The notes beneath the pieces are model-generated. The model searched no databases. It was not told where the DNA came from and saw nothing but the letters and a program-made list of their open reading frames with translations. A DNA stretch of 6,675 nt, taken from positions 1 through 6,675 of the forward strand of contig JAATGE010000404.1 in NCBI GenBank assembly GCA_015654825.1, in the 5' to 3' direction. Shown here one piece after another: positions 1 through 6,259 of the stretch. The DNA is from Rhodospirillales bacterium. Lineage in GTDB: Bacteria; Pseudomonadota; Alphaproteobacteria; Acetobacterales; Acetobacteraceae. The translations under genes were made by a program, and so were the position numbers. The stretch's first letter is position 1, and each line of letters opens with the position of its first letter.

Positions 1-180
1 CCGTCGGGGGGCCGGGATCGCCGGGCGCACTGTTCGTCGCGCCAGGTCTCGTTACCGGGTTCACCGTGGCGGTTCGTCGCCGCGGTCATGCCGGTGTGGC
101 GGGTCGGACGGCAGCAGCCATACGTCGACCGGGCGCCAGTTGCAGATGCCTCACGCACCCCGCGGTAACAGCCGCGGTCT
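1..180. other. No recognisable gene at the left edge
   Basis: This is where the remainder of the flavoprotein gene that starts at 393 on the minus strand should lie. All three minus-strand frames were read. The gene's own frame has further stops. The frame shifted by one base stays open to the window edge, but its translation is rich in Arg, Thr, Gly and Cys and shows no flavoprotein motif. A plus-strand frame is also open through the region, with no recognisable content. I see no RNA gene, insertion sequence end or promoter here. It may be decayed coding sequence, a rearrangement junction or low-quality sequence. Confidence 0.4.
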
Positions 181-393
181 TTACGAAGCGCGGTCTTGCC
201 GCCCGCCGAGCAGCGGATGGTTCGGGATCCATAGGACGCCGCCCGACATCGCGGTGGATCCGCCGATCTTGTCCGTCTTTTCAAGGATCAGCGACGACTT
301 GCCGAGTTCCTTGAGCGCCAGTGCCGCGCACATCGAACCGCCGCCGCTGCCGACGATCAGGAAATCGACCGTCTCATCCCAATCTTGCGTCAT
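181..393 (-). pseudogene. FAD-dependent oxidoreductase N-terminus (fumarate reductase/KstD type), interrupted
   Basis: The 70-residue product carries the N-terminal FAD-binding Rossmann motif: a hydrophobic strand, then GSGGGS at residues 15-20, an acidic residue ending strand 2 (E38 in LEKTDK), and the family block GGSTAMSGGVLWIPN at about 44-58. These match FAD_binding_2 flavoproteins such as 3-ketosteroid-delta1-dehydrogenase and related fumarate reductase-like enzymes, which introduce or reduce C=C bonds next to a carbonyl. Known members have roughly 500-580 residues. Here the frame stops (TAA, 181-183) right after the conserved block, and no other frame to the window edge resumes the family sequence, so only the N-terminal tenth is visible. 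The start is supported by AGGAA 8 bases upstream. The gene lies 59 bp downstream of the acyl-CoA dehydrogenase on the same strand, probably in one operon. A sequencing frameshift could mimic this break. The steroid substrate is not established. Confidence 0.72.
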
Positions 394-400
394 TTAAGCG

Positions 401-405
401 TTCCT
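401..405 (-). promoter_or_regulatory. Ribosome binding site of the flavoprotein gene
   Basis: On the minus strand AGGAA lies 7 bases before the ATG at 393. This fixes the start that gives the MTQDWDE N-terminus expected ahead of the first FAD-binding strand. It also suggests that translation of this gene once was, or still is, functional despite the downstream stop. Confidence 0.6.
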
Positions 406-452
406 ACGCATTTGTTGCATATGTAGTGGTTGATCCGCCGAGTGGGCCTAAA

Positions 453-1631
453 TCAATCCGTAGCTTCGCTGGCGAGCGCCGACTTCGGCGGACCCTGCGG
501 AAACTTGCGGTCGAAAACATGTTCGGCAATTCGATTGAGCAGTACTTCCACAGCGCCACCGGCTATCATCCAGCCGCGGGTACGGCGAAAACAATATTCG
601 ACCAGACTGTCTTCGCTGTAGCCGGCACCACCCATGATTTGCATCGCCTCACTGGCAACCTCGAAACCGACGCGGTTGCACATCGCCTTGGCGATGGCGG
701 TATCAGCGGCACCAGGAAAGCCTTTGTCGGCGTTAGTGGCGGCGCGGTATAGCAGCAGTTGCGCCGCATCAAGCTTAATTTGCATTTCGGCGAACTTCCA
801 TTGCAGTCCCTGAAACTCGCACAGTGCCTGGCCGAATTGGCGTCGTGTCGTTGCAAGTTCGCGAGCCGCGTTGAACGCATAACGGCCAAGTGCCAGCGAT
901 CGCGCGGTGTTGCCGATGCGCTCCACGTTGAAGCCGGCGATCTGCTTCTTGAAGCCGCCCGGGCCCAGCAGGACGTCTTTCTTCGGCACAAAGACATTGT
1001 CGAAGTAGAGCGGGTTCCAGTCCTCGCCCGACAGAAATCGCACCTTTTTTCCGAACGAAAAGCCCTCGGCACCGCGCTCGATCAGCACCGAGCCAATGTT
1101 GCCGACGCCGGGGCCATAGCGCACATAGACCAGGAACACGGTTGCATGCAGGCCGTGCGTGGTAAAAATTTTCGAACCGCTGATGCGAAACCCGTCGCCG
1201 TCGGGTTTGGCGAACGTTGTGAGCTCGGTCACCGCGGAGCCGGCGTTCGGTTCGGTCATGGCGACCGAAATCAGTGCCTCACCGGCCAGCAACGATTTCA
1301 GGTAGCGCTCTCGCTGAGCGGGAGTTGCGAATTGTGCCAGGACACGGATCGCACCGAAATTGCCCGCCTGGATCACATCCGCGCTGCGCGGATCGGCGGC
1401 GGCGATCTGTTCGATGGCGATTATCGCATCCATCAGTTGGCCGCCGATGCCGCCGTGTTGCTCCGGTATCGCAATGCCCAAAAAGCCGTTGGCGGCCATC
1501 AGCCGGGCGATATCCCACGGATAATCCTCAGCGTGGGCGCGTGCCAGAGCGCCGGCGCGCAAATGCCGTTCGGCGAAGCCGCGCGTCGCATCGGCAAACT
1601 GAGCCTGTTGTTCGCTTAAATCGAAATCCAT
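453..1631 (-). CDS. Acyl-CoA dehydrogenase family protein
   Basis: This 392-residue flavoprotein has the usual length for a soluble acyl-CoA dehydrogenase, which oxidises an acyl-CoA to the 2,3-enoyl-CoA and passes electrons to electron-transfer flavoprotein. The three expected domains are visible in order: an N-terminal helical domain (from MDFDLSEQQ), a middle beta domain with the signature AMTEPNAGSA at about 124-133 and SGSKIFTTHG at 151-160, and a C-terminal helical domain with RRQFGQAL at 263-270 and QIMGGAGY at 331-338. Two residues are unusual. The position normally holding the catalytic glutamate (the first E of the common EGTSEI motif) is glycine (G358 in IAGGAVEV). The signature has GSA where most members have GSD. 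E237 in FNVERIG lines up with the helix-G glutamate used by isovaleryl-CoA dehydrogenase and may be the base. The substrate is unknown. The ATG at 1631 gives the canonical N-terminus; only a weak, close GGGTAGG precedes it. The gene is transcribed divergently from the CoA ligase and leads into the flavoprotein gene. Confidence 0.9.
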   Translation of the reverse strand: MDFDLSEQQAQFADATRGFAERHLRAGALARAHAEDYPWDIARLMAANGFLGIAIPEQHGGIGGQLMDAIIAIEQIAAADPRSADVIQAGNFGAIRVLAQFATPAQRERYLKSLLAGEALISVAMTEPNAGSAVTELTTFAKPDGDGFRISGSKIFTTHGLHATVFLVYVRYGPGVGNIGSVLIERGAEGFSFGKKVRFLSGEDWNPLYFDNVFVPKKDVLLGPGGFKKQIAGFNVERIGNTARSLALGRYAFNAARELATTRRQFGQALCEFQGLQWKFAEMQIKLDAAQLLLYRAATNADKGFPGAADTAIAKAMCNRVGFEVASEAMQIMGGAGYSEDSLVEYCFRRTRGWMIAGGAVEVLLNRIAEHVFDRKFPQGPPKSALASEATD

Positions 1632-1782
1632 GGCCTACCCGTCAACACTGCGCGCCGCATCACTCTGCGCCTTGGCGAGCGCCGATGCCGCGCTCCGCCA
1701 CCGTCGTCAAGGTACGGCTTGCCGGCCTAGCACAAGGACGCCGCATAACAGCGCGGATGGGCGATATGCCGGGCCGGCCGCG

Positions 1783-1807
1783 TTGACACGCGCGCGCCCC
1801 GCGTGTC
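1783..1807 (+). promoter_or_regulatory. TTGACA hexamer overlapping a perfect 8-bp inverted repeat (candidate promoter/operator)
   Basis: TTGACA at 1783-1788 is a perfect -35 consensus. GACACGCG (1785-1792) and CGCGTGTC (1800-1807) are perfect inverted repeats around a 7-base centre. The repeat would fill the space between the -35 and the expected -10 near 1806-1811, a usual place for a repressor operator. However, the bases at the -10 position (TCCGTT) are a poor match to consensus. The repeat could instead form a hairpin if transcription starts upstream. Chance palindromes are not rare in DNA this GC-rich. Confidence 0.35.
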
Positions 1808-1836
1808 CGTTCCTCGCGCCGCTACAAGTGACGCTC

Positions 1837-1843
1837 AGGGAGG
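1837..1843 (+). promoter_or_regulatory. Ribosome binding site deciding the CoA ligase start
   Basis: AGGGAGG lies 11 bases before the ATG at 1855. The spacing is slightly long but the match is strong. It favours this start over the in-frame ATG at 1630, because family members begin close to the first CoA-binding strand (FAPRSIAIIGAS). Confidence 0.65.
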
Positions 1844-1854
1844 CCGGAACCAGC

Positions 1855-3957
1855 ATGTCGATCGAGGGCGCCTTGGCGCCCCTTTTTGCGCCGCGCTCGA
1901 TTGCCATTATCGGCGCCTCCAATGACCCCACGCGGATCGGCGGGCGGCCGATCGCGGCGTTGCGGCAGGGGGGTTTCAGCGGCGCGATCTATCCGGTGAA
2001 CCCGACGCGTGCCGAGGTGCAGGGCATTCGGGCCTACCCCGGCGTTGCCGATATCGAGGGCGCTATCGATTGCGCGATCGTTGCGGTAGGCGCCGATCTG
2101 ACCGTGCCCGCCATCGAGGCATGTGCGGCCCGCGGCGTGAAATCCGCTGTGATCTTCAGTGCCGGCTTTGCGGAGGCAGCCGCACCGGGGCCGGAACGGC
2201 AACGGCGCATCACCGAGGTTTCCCGTGCCGCCGGCATGCGCATGATTGGCCCGAATTGTCTGGGACTGTTCCATACGCCTTCGCGCACCTACCTCACATT
2301 CAGCGCGTTGTTTCAAGGCCAGACGCCGCCCGGCGGCCATATGGGTCTGGTCAGCCAATCCGGTGGCTCCGGCGCGCATATCTTGAAGCTTGCACAGCAG
2401 CGCGGGTTGCCGCTTGGTACATTCGTTACGACTGGCAACGAAGCTGACGTGGAATTTGGCGAAGTGCTGATGGCCCTCGCCGACGATGACGATGTGAAAG
2501 TCATTCTGGCGTACGTGGAAGGCGTTCGCGCGCGCGGCAGTTTTCTGGCCGGCCTGGCCCGCGCGCATGCGGCGCGCAAACCTGTTGTATTGCTGAAGGT
2601 CGGGCGGACTGAATCCGGAGCGGCCGCGGCTGCCTCGCATACAGCATCGCTCGCCGGCGCGGACAGCATTTACGACGCGGTATTCCACCAATACGGTGTG
2701 TTCCGTGCGCGCAACACTGAGGAATTGCTCGACGTTGCCTACGCCGCGCAGCACGCACGCCTGGCACCCGGTCGGCGGCTTGGGGTCGTTACCATATCCG
2801 GAGGCATGGGGGCGCAGATCGCCGATGCGGCGAGCGAGGCGGGCCTGGTCCTGGCGCCGACACCGGAGGCGGCCAAACCTGCACTGCGCGCCTTGTGCCC
2901 GCCCGGATCGCCGGAAAACCCGGTTGATGTGACGGCGCAGGTTTCGACCGACCACGAACTTATGGCGCGCAGCCTAGAAATTGTCATGGCAAGCGGCGGG
3001 TACGATATTACGCTGGCGTTCTTTGGCCTTTATGCCGGTGTAAAGGTGCTTGCCGAGCGTCTGCTGGAAACGTTGGCGGAGTTGCGCGCGCGGCGCCCGG
3101 AGGGTACTGCGGTTGTCTGCATCATTGCAGATGCGGCCATGCGAGCCGCTTACGAGAAGGCCGGCTATCTGGTGTTCGAGGAGCCGGCGCGTGCCGTCGC
3201 GGCACTTGCTGCCGTGGCAAAGATCGCCGAAGGGTTTTCCCGTTTGCTGCCGCCGGTCTATCGGCCGCGCGCGTCGGATATTGCGCACGGCGAGCGTTTC
3301 AATGAGGTGCAGGCGAAGGCGGTACTTGCGGCTTCCGGTGTGCGGGTTCCGGCGGAGATCTTCGCGCGCAGTGGTGCCGAGGCGGCGGAAAAATCCGCCT
3401 CGCTGCGCGGCCCGTTGGCATTGAAAATCGTGTCCGCCGATCTTGCGCATAAGAGTGATGTTGGCGGCGTGGCGCTGCGGTTGCAAGGGCACGAAATCGG
3501 CGCCGCAGTGGCTGCGATGGCGGTGGAAGTGGGACACCGCGCCCCGCATGCCCGCATCGATGGGTACCTGGTGAGTGAAATGGTCAGCCGGGGCGTAGAG
3601 GTTATTGTCGGCGCACGGCGGGATGCGTTGTTTGGGCCGGTAATTCTGGTGGGCCTTGGCGGGGTGCTGGCGGAGTTGTTCAAGGATGTTTCATTGCGCC
3701 TGGCACCGGTGACGCAGGAAGCGGCGCGCGAGATGATTGCTGAGTTGAAGGCGGTGAAGTTGCTGACCGGCTACCGTGGCGAACCGGAGGCGGACATTAC
3801 GGCGTTGGCGGAGACGGTAGCGGCGATCTCCCGTTTTGCCGCGGACAACGAAGGCGTGCTGGCTTCAGTCGAAATCAATCCGCTGGTGGTGCTGCCGAAG
3901 GGACAAGGGGCTGTGGCTCTCGATGCGGTCATTGAAACGGAAGCATGTACGGCATGA
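1855..3957 (+). CDS. NDP-forming acyl-CoA synthetase (acetate--CoA ligase family), fused alpha-beta form
   Basis: The 700-residue protein is of the ADP-forming acetyl-CoA synthetase superfamily, which couples acid + CoA + ATP to acyl-CoA + ADP + phosphate through phosphohistidine intermediates. In order it shows: a CoA-binding Rossmann domain (about 8-140; SIAIIGAS and IGPNCLGL at 131-138); succinyl-CoA-ligase-like domains (about 160-460; GLVSQSGG at 164-171 and SHTASLAG at 261-268, where H262 is the likely phosphorylated histidine); and an ATP-grasp domain (about 480-700; LALKIVSADLAHKSDVGGV at 521-539 with H532, LFGPVILVGLGGVLAELFKD at 592-611, and EINPL at 673-677). H532 matches the second phosphohistidine described for archaeal two-subunit enzymes, so all expected catalytic parts are present in one chain. 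The start at 1855 has a good ribosome binding site and the usual N-terminus. By position it would activate the acid substrate for the neighbouring beta-oxidation enzymes. Relatives act on varied acids, so acetate specificity should not be assumed. An acyltransferase domain as in Pat proteins is absent. Confidence 0.92.
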   Translation: MSIEGALAPLFAPRSIAIIGASNDPTRIGGRPIAALRQGGFSGAIYPVNPTRAEVQGIRAYPGVADIEGAIDCAIVAVGADLTVPAIEACAARGVKSAVIFSAGFAEAAAPGPERQRRITEVSRAAGMRMIGPNCLGLFHTPSRTYLTFSALFQGQTPPGGHMGLVSQSGGSGAHILKLAQQRGLPLGTFVTTGNEADVEFGEVLMALADDDDVKVILAYVEGVRARGSFLAGLARAHAARKPVVLLKVGRTESGAAAAASHTASLAGADSIYDAVFHQYGVFRARNTEELLDVAYAAQHARLAPGRRLGVVTISGGMGAQIADAASEAGLVLAPTPEAAKPALRALCPPGSPENPVDVTAQVSTDHELMARSLEIVMASGGYDITLAFFGLYAGVKVLAERLLETLAELRARRPEGTAVVCIIADAAMRAAYEKAGYLVFEEPARAVAALAAVAKIAEGFSRLLPPVYRPRASDIAHGERFNEVQAKAVLAASGVRVPAEIFARSGAEAAEKSASLRGPLALKIVSADLAHKSDVGGVALRLQGHEIGAAVAAMAVEVGHRAPHARIDGYLVSEMVSRGVEVIVGARRDALFGPVILVGLGGVLAELFKDVSLRLAPVTQEAAREMIAELKAVKLLTGYRGEPEADITALAETVAAISRFAADNEGVLASVEINPLVVLPKGQGAVALDAVIETEACTA

Positions 3958-3995
3958 AGCAGCTCGGAGGTTTGCAAAGCATGGTTGCTAAACTA

Positions 3996-4024
3996 CCGCC
4001 GCGCAGCGTATCCGACAGCGGCGG
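3996..4024 (+). repeat. Inverted repeat, 7-bp arms
   Basis: CCGCCGC (3996-4002) and GCGGCGG (4018-4024) are perfect inverted repeats around a 15-base loop, 38 bases after the ligase stop. They could form an RNA stem after the ligase message, but no T-run follows. The low complexity of the arms makes chance plausible. Confidence 0.25.
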
Positions 4025-4039
4025 CACGCCGTCGGGGGT

Positions 4040-4060
4040 CCAGGGGGCAGCGCACCTTGG
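4040..4060 (+). repeat. Degenerate palindrome upstream of the bifunctional gene
   Basis: CCAGGGGGC (4040-4048) and GCACCTTGG (4052-4060) pair across the 3-base loop AGC, with one mismatch and one G-T wobble in nine positions. The design (about nine GC-rich pairs with a 3-nt loop, next to a gene start) is the same as that of the two perfect palindromes at 6191-6233. It looks like a decayed member of the same repeat family. Confidence 0.5.
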
Positions 4061-4076
4061 CCTTCTTCACCGTGTT

Positions 4077-4082
4077 CAGGGG
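4077..4082 (+). promoter_or_regulatory. Ribosome binding site of the bifunctional beta-oxidation gene
   Basis: CAGGGG lies 5 bases before the ATG at 4088 and supports this start. The resulting N-terminus enters the first crotonase strand within ten residues, as is usual for the family. Confidence 0.5.
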
Positions 4083-4087
4083 TTCGC

Positions 4088-6187
4088 ATGACCAGAGTAG
4101 CTCTCGTCCAGCACGGCGATGTCGCTGTAATTTTGTCCGACAATCCTCCGGTCAATGCGCTCAGCACGGATGTTCGCGTTGGGCTAGTGCAGGCGCTGAG
4201 CCAGGCCATTGCGGACCCGACCACAAAAGCGATCGTTATAGCGTGCAATGGCAAGACATTTTTCGCCGGGGCGGATATTACCGAGTTCGGCAAGCCAAGG
4301 CAGCCGCCGATTTTGCAGGACGTTATTGGGCATATCGAAATGGCGCCGAAGCCGGTGATTGCGGCAATTCACGGAACGGCCCTGGGCGGCGGCCTGGAGG
4401 TTGCGCTTGGGGCGCATTTTCGCGTGGCCGTACCCACGGCGCAAATTGGCCTTCCGGAAATAAAGCTGGGTATTTTTCCGGGCGGCGGCGGCACGCAACG
4501 TTTGCCACGCCTTATTGGCCCGATTGAAGCATTGAAGCTCATTCTGAGCGGCGATAGAATGCCCGCTGACAAGGCGCTCGCTGTGGGTATATTGGATCAA
4601 GTCGAGGAAGGCGATCCGGTGCAGATCGGCATCGCATTCGCGCACAAGATTTTGGCCGAGGGCCGCCGAGCCATTCCGCTGAGCGAGCGGGACGACAAAA
4701 TCGCATCGGTGCGCGCCGATTCCAGTGTATTCGAGGTTGAAGCGGCCGCGCAACTGAAGCGCCGGCCGGGGCAGGAGGCACCTGCGGCGTGCGTGGAATC
4801 AGTGCGACTTTCGTTTACCGTTTCAATCGACGAGGCGTTGGCGCGCGACAGGGTACGGTCGCAGGCGCTTGTGGCCGGTGACCAATCGCGCGCGCTGCGC
4901 CACGTGTTTTTCGCCGAGCGTGCCGCCGCCAAGTTGCCGGAATTCGCCGGCGCTGTCGCACCGCGCGCTGTGCGGAACGTGGCTATTGTCGGCGCGGGCA
5001 CCATGGGCGGCGGCATTGCGATGTGCTTTACGGCGGCCGGTATCCCGGTGACCCTGATTGACGCAACGGAGCAGGGTCTTTCCGCGGGACTAGAGCGTGT
5101 GCGCAATAATTATGCCACGTCGGCCAAACGCGGATCAATTACGCAGAGTGAGGCGGGCAAGCGCCTTGGCCTGATTAGCGGTAGTACGGATCGTGATGCA
5201 GCTGTGGGCGCCGACGTGATCGTCGAGGCGGTTTTTGAAAGCATGGAACTGAAACGGGAGATTTTTGCCGATTTGACGCGTAAGACGCAAGCGGGAACGA
5301 TACTTGCGACCAACACATCCGCGCTCGATATTGACGACATTGCCGCGGCAACCGACCGCCCCGAAGACGTTATTGGCATGCATTTCTTTTCGCCCGCCAA
5401 CGTCATGCGGTTGCTGGAGGTGGTGCGCGGGGCGAAGAGCGGTTGGCAAGCCATTGCGACGGCCATGGAAGTTGGCAAGGTCATCGGCAAGATCCCGGTG
5501 TTATCCGGCAATTGCGACGGATTTATCGGCAACCGCATGGTTGCCAAGCGCTCCGCGCAGGTAGATCGGCTGCTGCTGGAGGGCGCGATGCCGCGCGACA
5601 TTGATTCCGCCATCAAGGGATTTGGGTTTGCCATGGGGCCGCTGGAGACCAACGATATGTCCGGCCTCGATATTGGCTGGTCCATTCGCAAGCGACGCGG
5701 TACGCCGTTCGCGATCGCCGATGCCATTTGCGCGCGTGGCTGGTTTGGGCAGAAGACCGGCCAAGGCTATTATCGATATGAAAAAGGCGACCGCACACCG
5801 CGGCCAAATCCGGATGCCGACTCCCTGATTTTGGAGATTTCTGAAAAAAATCATGTCAACCGCCGCACCATCGACCGCGCGGAACTCATCGAGCGAATGG
5901 TGTTTCCGCTGATTAACGAAGGTGCGCGCATTCTCGCGGAAGGCATCGCGCTGCGCGCAGGCGATGTCGATGTCGTCTGGATCAATGGCTACGGGTTTCC
6001 CGCGTGGCGCGGTGGGCCAATGTTCTACGCTGATCTGGTGGGACTTAAGACTGTTGTCGACAGGCTCGATCACTTTGCCACGCAGACTGGCAATGCGGAT
6101 CTCAGGCCGGCCGCGCTGTTGAGGGCACTTGCTAACAAGGGCGCCAGTTTTGCCGAGTGGGATAAGGATCGGTTGCTCGCACAGTAG
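4088..6187 (+). CDS. Bifunctional enoyl-CoA hydratase / 3-hydroxyacyl-CoA dehydrogenase (FadB/FadJ/peroxisomal type)
   Basis: This 699-residue protein has the full two-enzyme architecture. Residues 1 to about 190 form the crotonase fold: the oxyanion-hole segments are FFAGADI (58-64) and ALGGGLE (98-104), and both hydratase glutamates are present, E104 and E124 (in GLPEIKLG), matching Glu119 and Glu139 of E. coli FadB. A linker follows. The NAD-binding domain starts at NVAIVGAGTMGGGIA (297-311). Dehydrogenase catalytic residues are visible as S411 (TNTSAL), H432 (MHFFSPANV), E444 and N482 (GFIGNR). Two C-terminal helical 3HCDH repeats follow, with NGYGFPAWRGGPM (633-645) near the end. It should hydrate 2-enoyl-CoA and oxidise the L-3-hydroxyacyl-CoA with NAD+ to 3-ketoacyl-CoA in the cytoplasm. 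The length is normal and the enzyme appears intact. It lies 130 bp after the ligase gene and 72 bp before a second crotonase gene, consistent with one operon. The partner thiolase is not in the window. Chain-length and ring specificity cannot be read from the sequence. Confidence 0.95.
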   Translation: MTRVALVQHGDVAVILSDNPPVNALSTDVRVGLVQALSQAIADPTTKAIVIACNGKTFFAGADITEFGKPRQPPILQDVIGHIEMAPKPVIAAIHGTALGGGLEVALGAHFRVAVPTAQIGLPEIKLGIFPGGGGTQRLPRLIGPIEALKLILSGDRMPADKALAVGILDQVEEGDPVQIGIAFAHKILAEGRRAIPLSERDDKIASVRADSSVFEVEAAAQLKRRPGQEAPAACVESVRLSFTVSIDEALARDRVRSQALVAGDQSRALRHVFFAERAAAKLPEFAGAVAPRAVRNVAIVGAGTMGGGIAMCFTAAGIPVTLIDATEQGLSAGLERVRNNYATSAKRGSITQSEAGKRLGLISGSTDRDAAVGADVIVEAVFESMELKREIFADLTRKTQAGTILATNTSALDIDDIAAATDRPEDVIGMHFFSPANVMRLLEVVRGAKSGWQAIATAMEVGKVIGKIPVLSGNCDGFIGNRMVAKRSAQVDRLLLEGAMPRDIDSAIKGFGFAMGPLETNDMSGLDIGWSIRKRRGTPFAIADAICARGWFGQKTGQGYYRYEKGDRTPRPNPDADSLILEISEKNHVNRRTIDRAELIERMVFPLINEGARILAEGIALRAGDVDVVWINGYGFPAWRGGPMFYADLVGLKTVVDRLDHFATQTGNADLRPAALLRALANKGASFAEWDKDRLLAQ

Positions 6188-6190
6188 GAA

Positions 6191-6211
6191 GGCCAGGGCT
6201 CTGCCCTGGCC
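6191..6211 (+). repeat. Perfect palindrome 1 (9-bp arms, 3-nt loop)
   Basis: GGCCAGGGC (6191-6199), loop TCT, then GCCCTGGCC (6203-6211). This makes a very stable hairpin starting 3 bases after the stop codon of the bifunctional gene. It is GC-rich, but no T-run follows, so it is not a standard intrinsic terminator. It may stabilise the 3' end, attenuate read-through or be a dispersed intergenic repeat. Confidence 0.8.
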
Positions 6212-6214
6212 CCG

Positions 6215-6233
6215 CTGGGGCCTGAGGCCCCAG
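6215..6233 (+). repeat. Perfect palindrome 2 (8-bp arms, 3-nt loop)
   Basis: CTGGGGCC (6215-6222), loop TGA, then GGCCCCAG (6226-6233). It lies 3 bases after the first palindrome, giving a tandem double hairpin that ends 14 bases before the ribosome binding site of the next gene. The sequence after it (ACCCCAACTTATTT) is not a clear T-tract. Confidence 0.8.
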
Positions 6234-6247
6234 ACCCCAACTTATTT

Positions 6248-6252
6248 AGGAG
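6248..6252 (+). promoter_or_regulatory. Ribosome binding site of the terminal crotonase gene
   Basis: AGGAG with 7 bases to the ATG at 6260 is the best ribosome binding site in the window. It lies in a short AT-richer stretch just after the double hairpin, so it should stay unpaired and the gene can be translated independently of its upstream neighbour. Confidence 0.75.
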
Positions 6253-6259
6253 ATCCGCG

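Larger units (their letters stand above)
1632..1854. promoter_or_regulatory. Divergent intergenic region, probable promoters for both gene groups
   Basis: This 223-bp spacer separates the minus-strand dehydrogenase from the plus-strand ligase, so it should hold promoters for both. The ligase frame is open across it back to an ATG at 1630. The translation of that stretch is Arg/Ala/Pro-rich with no family homology, and it would begin inside the dehydrogenase start codon, so I treat it as non-coding. On the plus side there is a TTGACA with an overlapping inverted repeat and a Shine-Dalgarno sequence (separate entries). No convincing -35/-10 pair was found for the minus-strand gene. Confidence 0.55.

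Noticed and set aside
66..314. An 82-codon plus-strand open frame at the left edge with a short hydrophobic stretch just upstream in the same frame
   Set aside because: It overlaps the well-supported flavoprotein N-terminus on the other strand, has no ribosome binding site and shows no homology that I recognise.
759..1619. A 286-codon plus-strand open frame opposite the acyl-CoA dehydrogenase
   Set aside because: It is antisense to a gene with complete family motifs, and long antisense frames are expected in GC-rich coding DNA. Its translation shows no recognisable domain.
1630..1854. A 75-codon in-frame N-terminal extension of the CoA ligase starting at the ATG at 1630
   Set aside because: The extension starts inside the divergent dehydrogenase start codon, has no recognisable domain and a spacer-like composition, and the ATG at 1855 has a strong ribosome binding site and the family's usual N-terminus.
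1822..2955. A 377-codon minus-strand open frame opposite the CoA ligase
   Set aside because: It is a shadow of the ligase codons: Arg/Gly/His-rich, with no motif, and it runs across the divergent spacer boundary.
3985..4527. A 180-codon plus-strand open frame spanning the gap and the start of the bifunctional gene
   Set aside because: It runs out of frame through the conserved crotonase domain, and its translation has no family features.
6191..6233. Double hairpin as a Rho-independent terminator
   Set aside because: No T-run follows either stem, and the next gene in the same direction starts 26 bases later with functional affinity to its neighbour.
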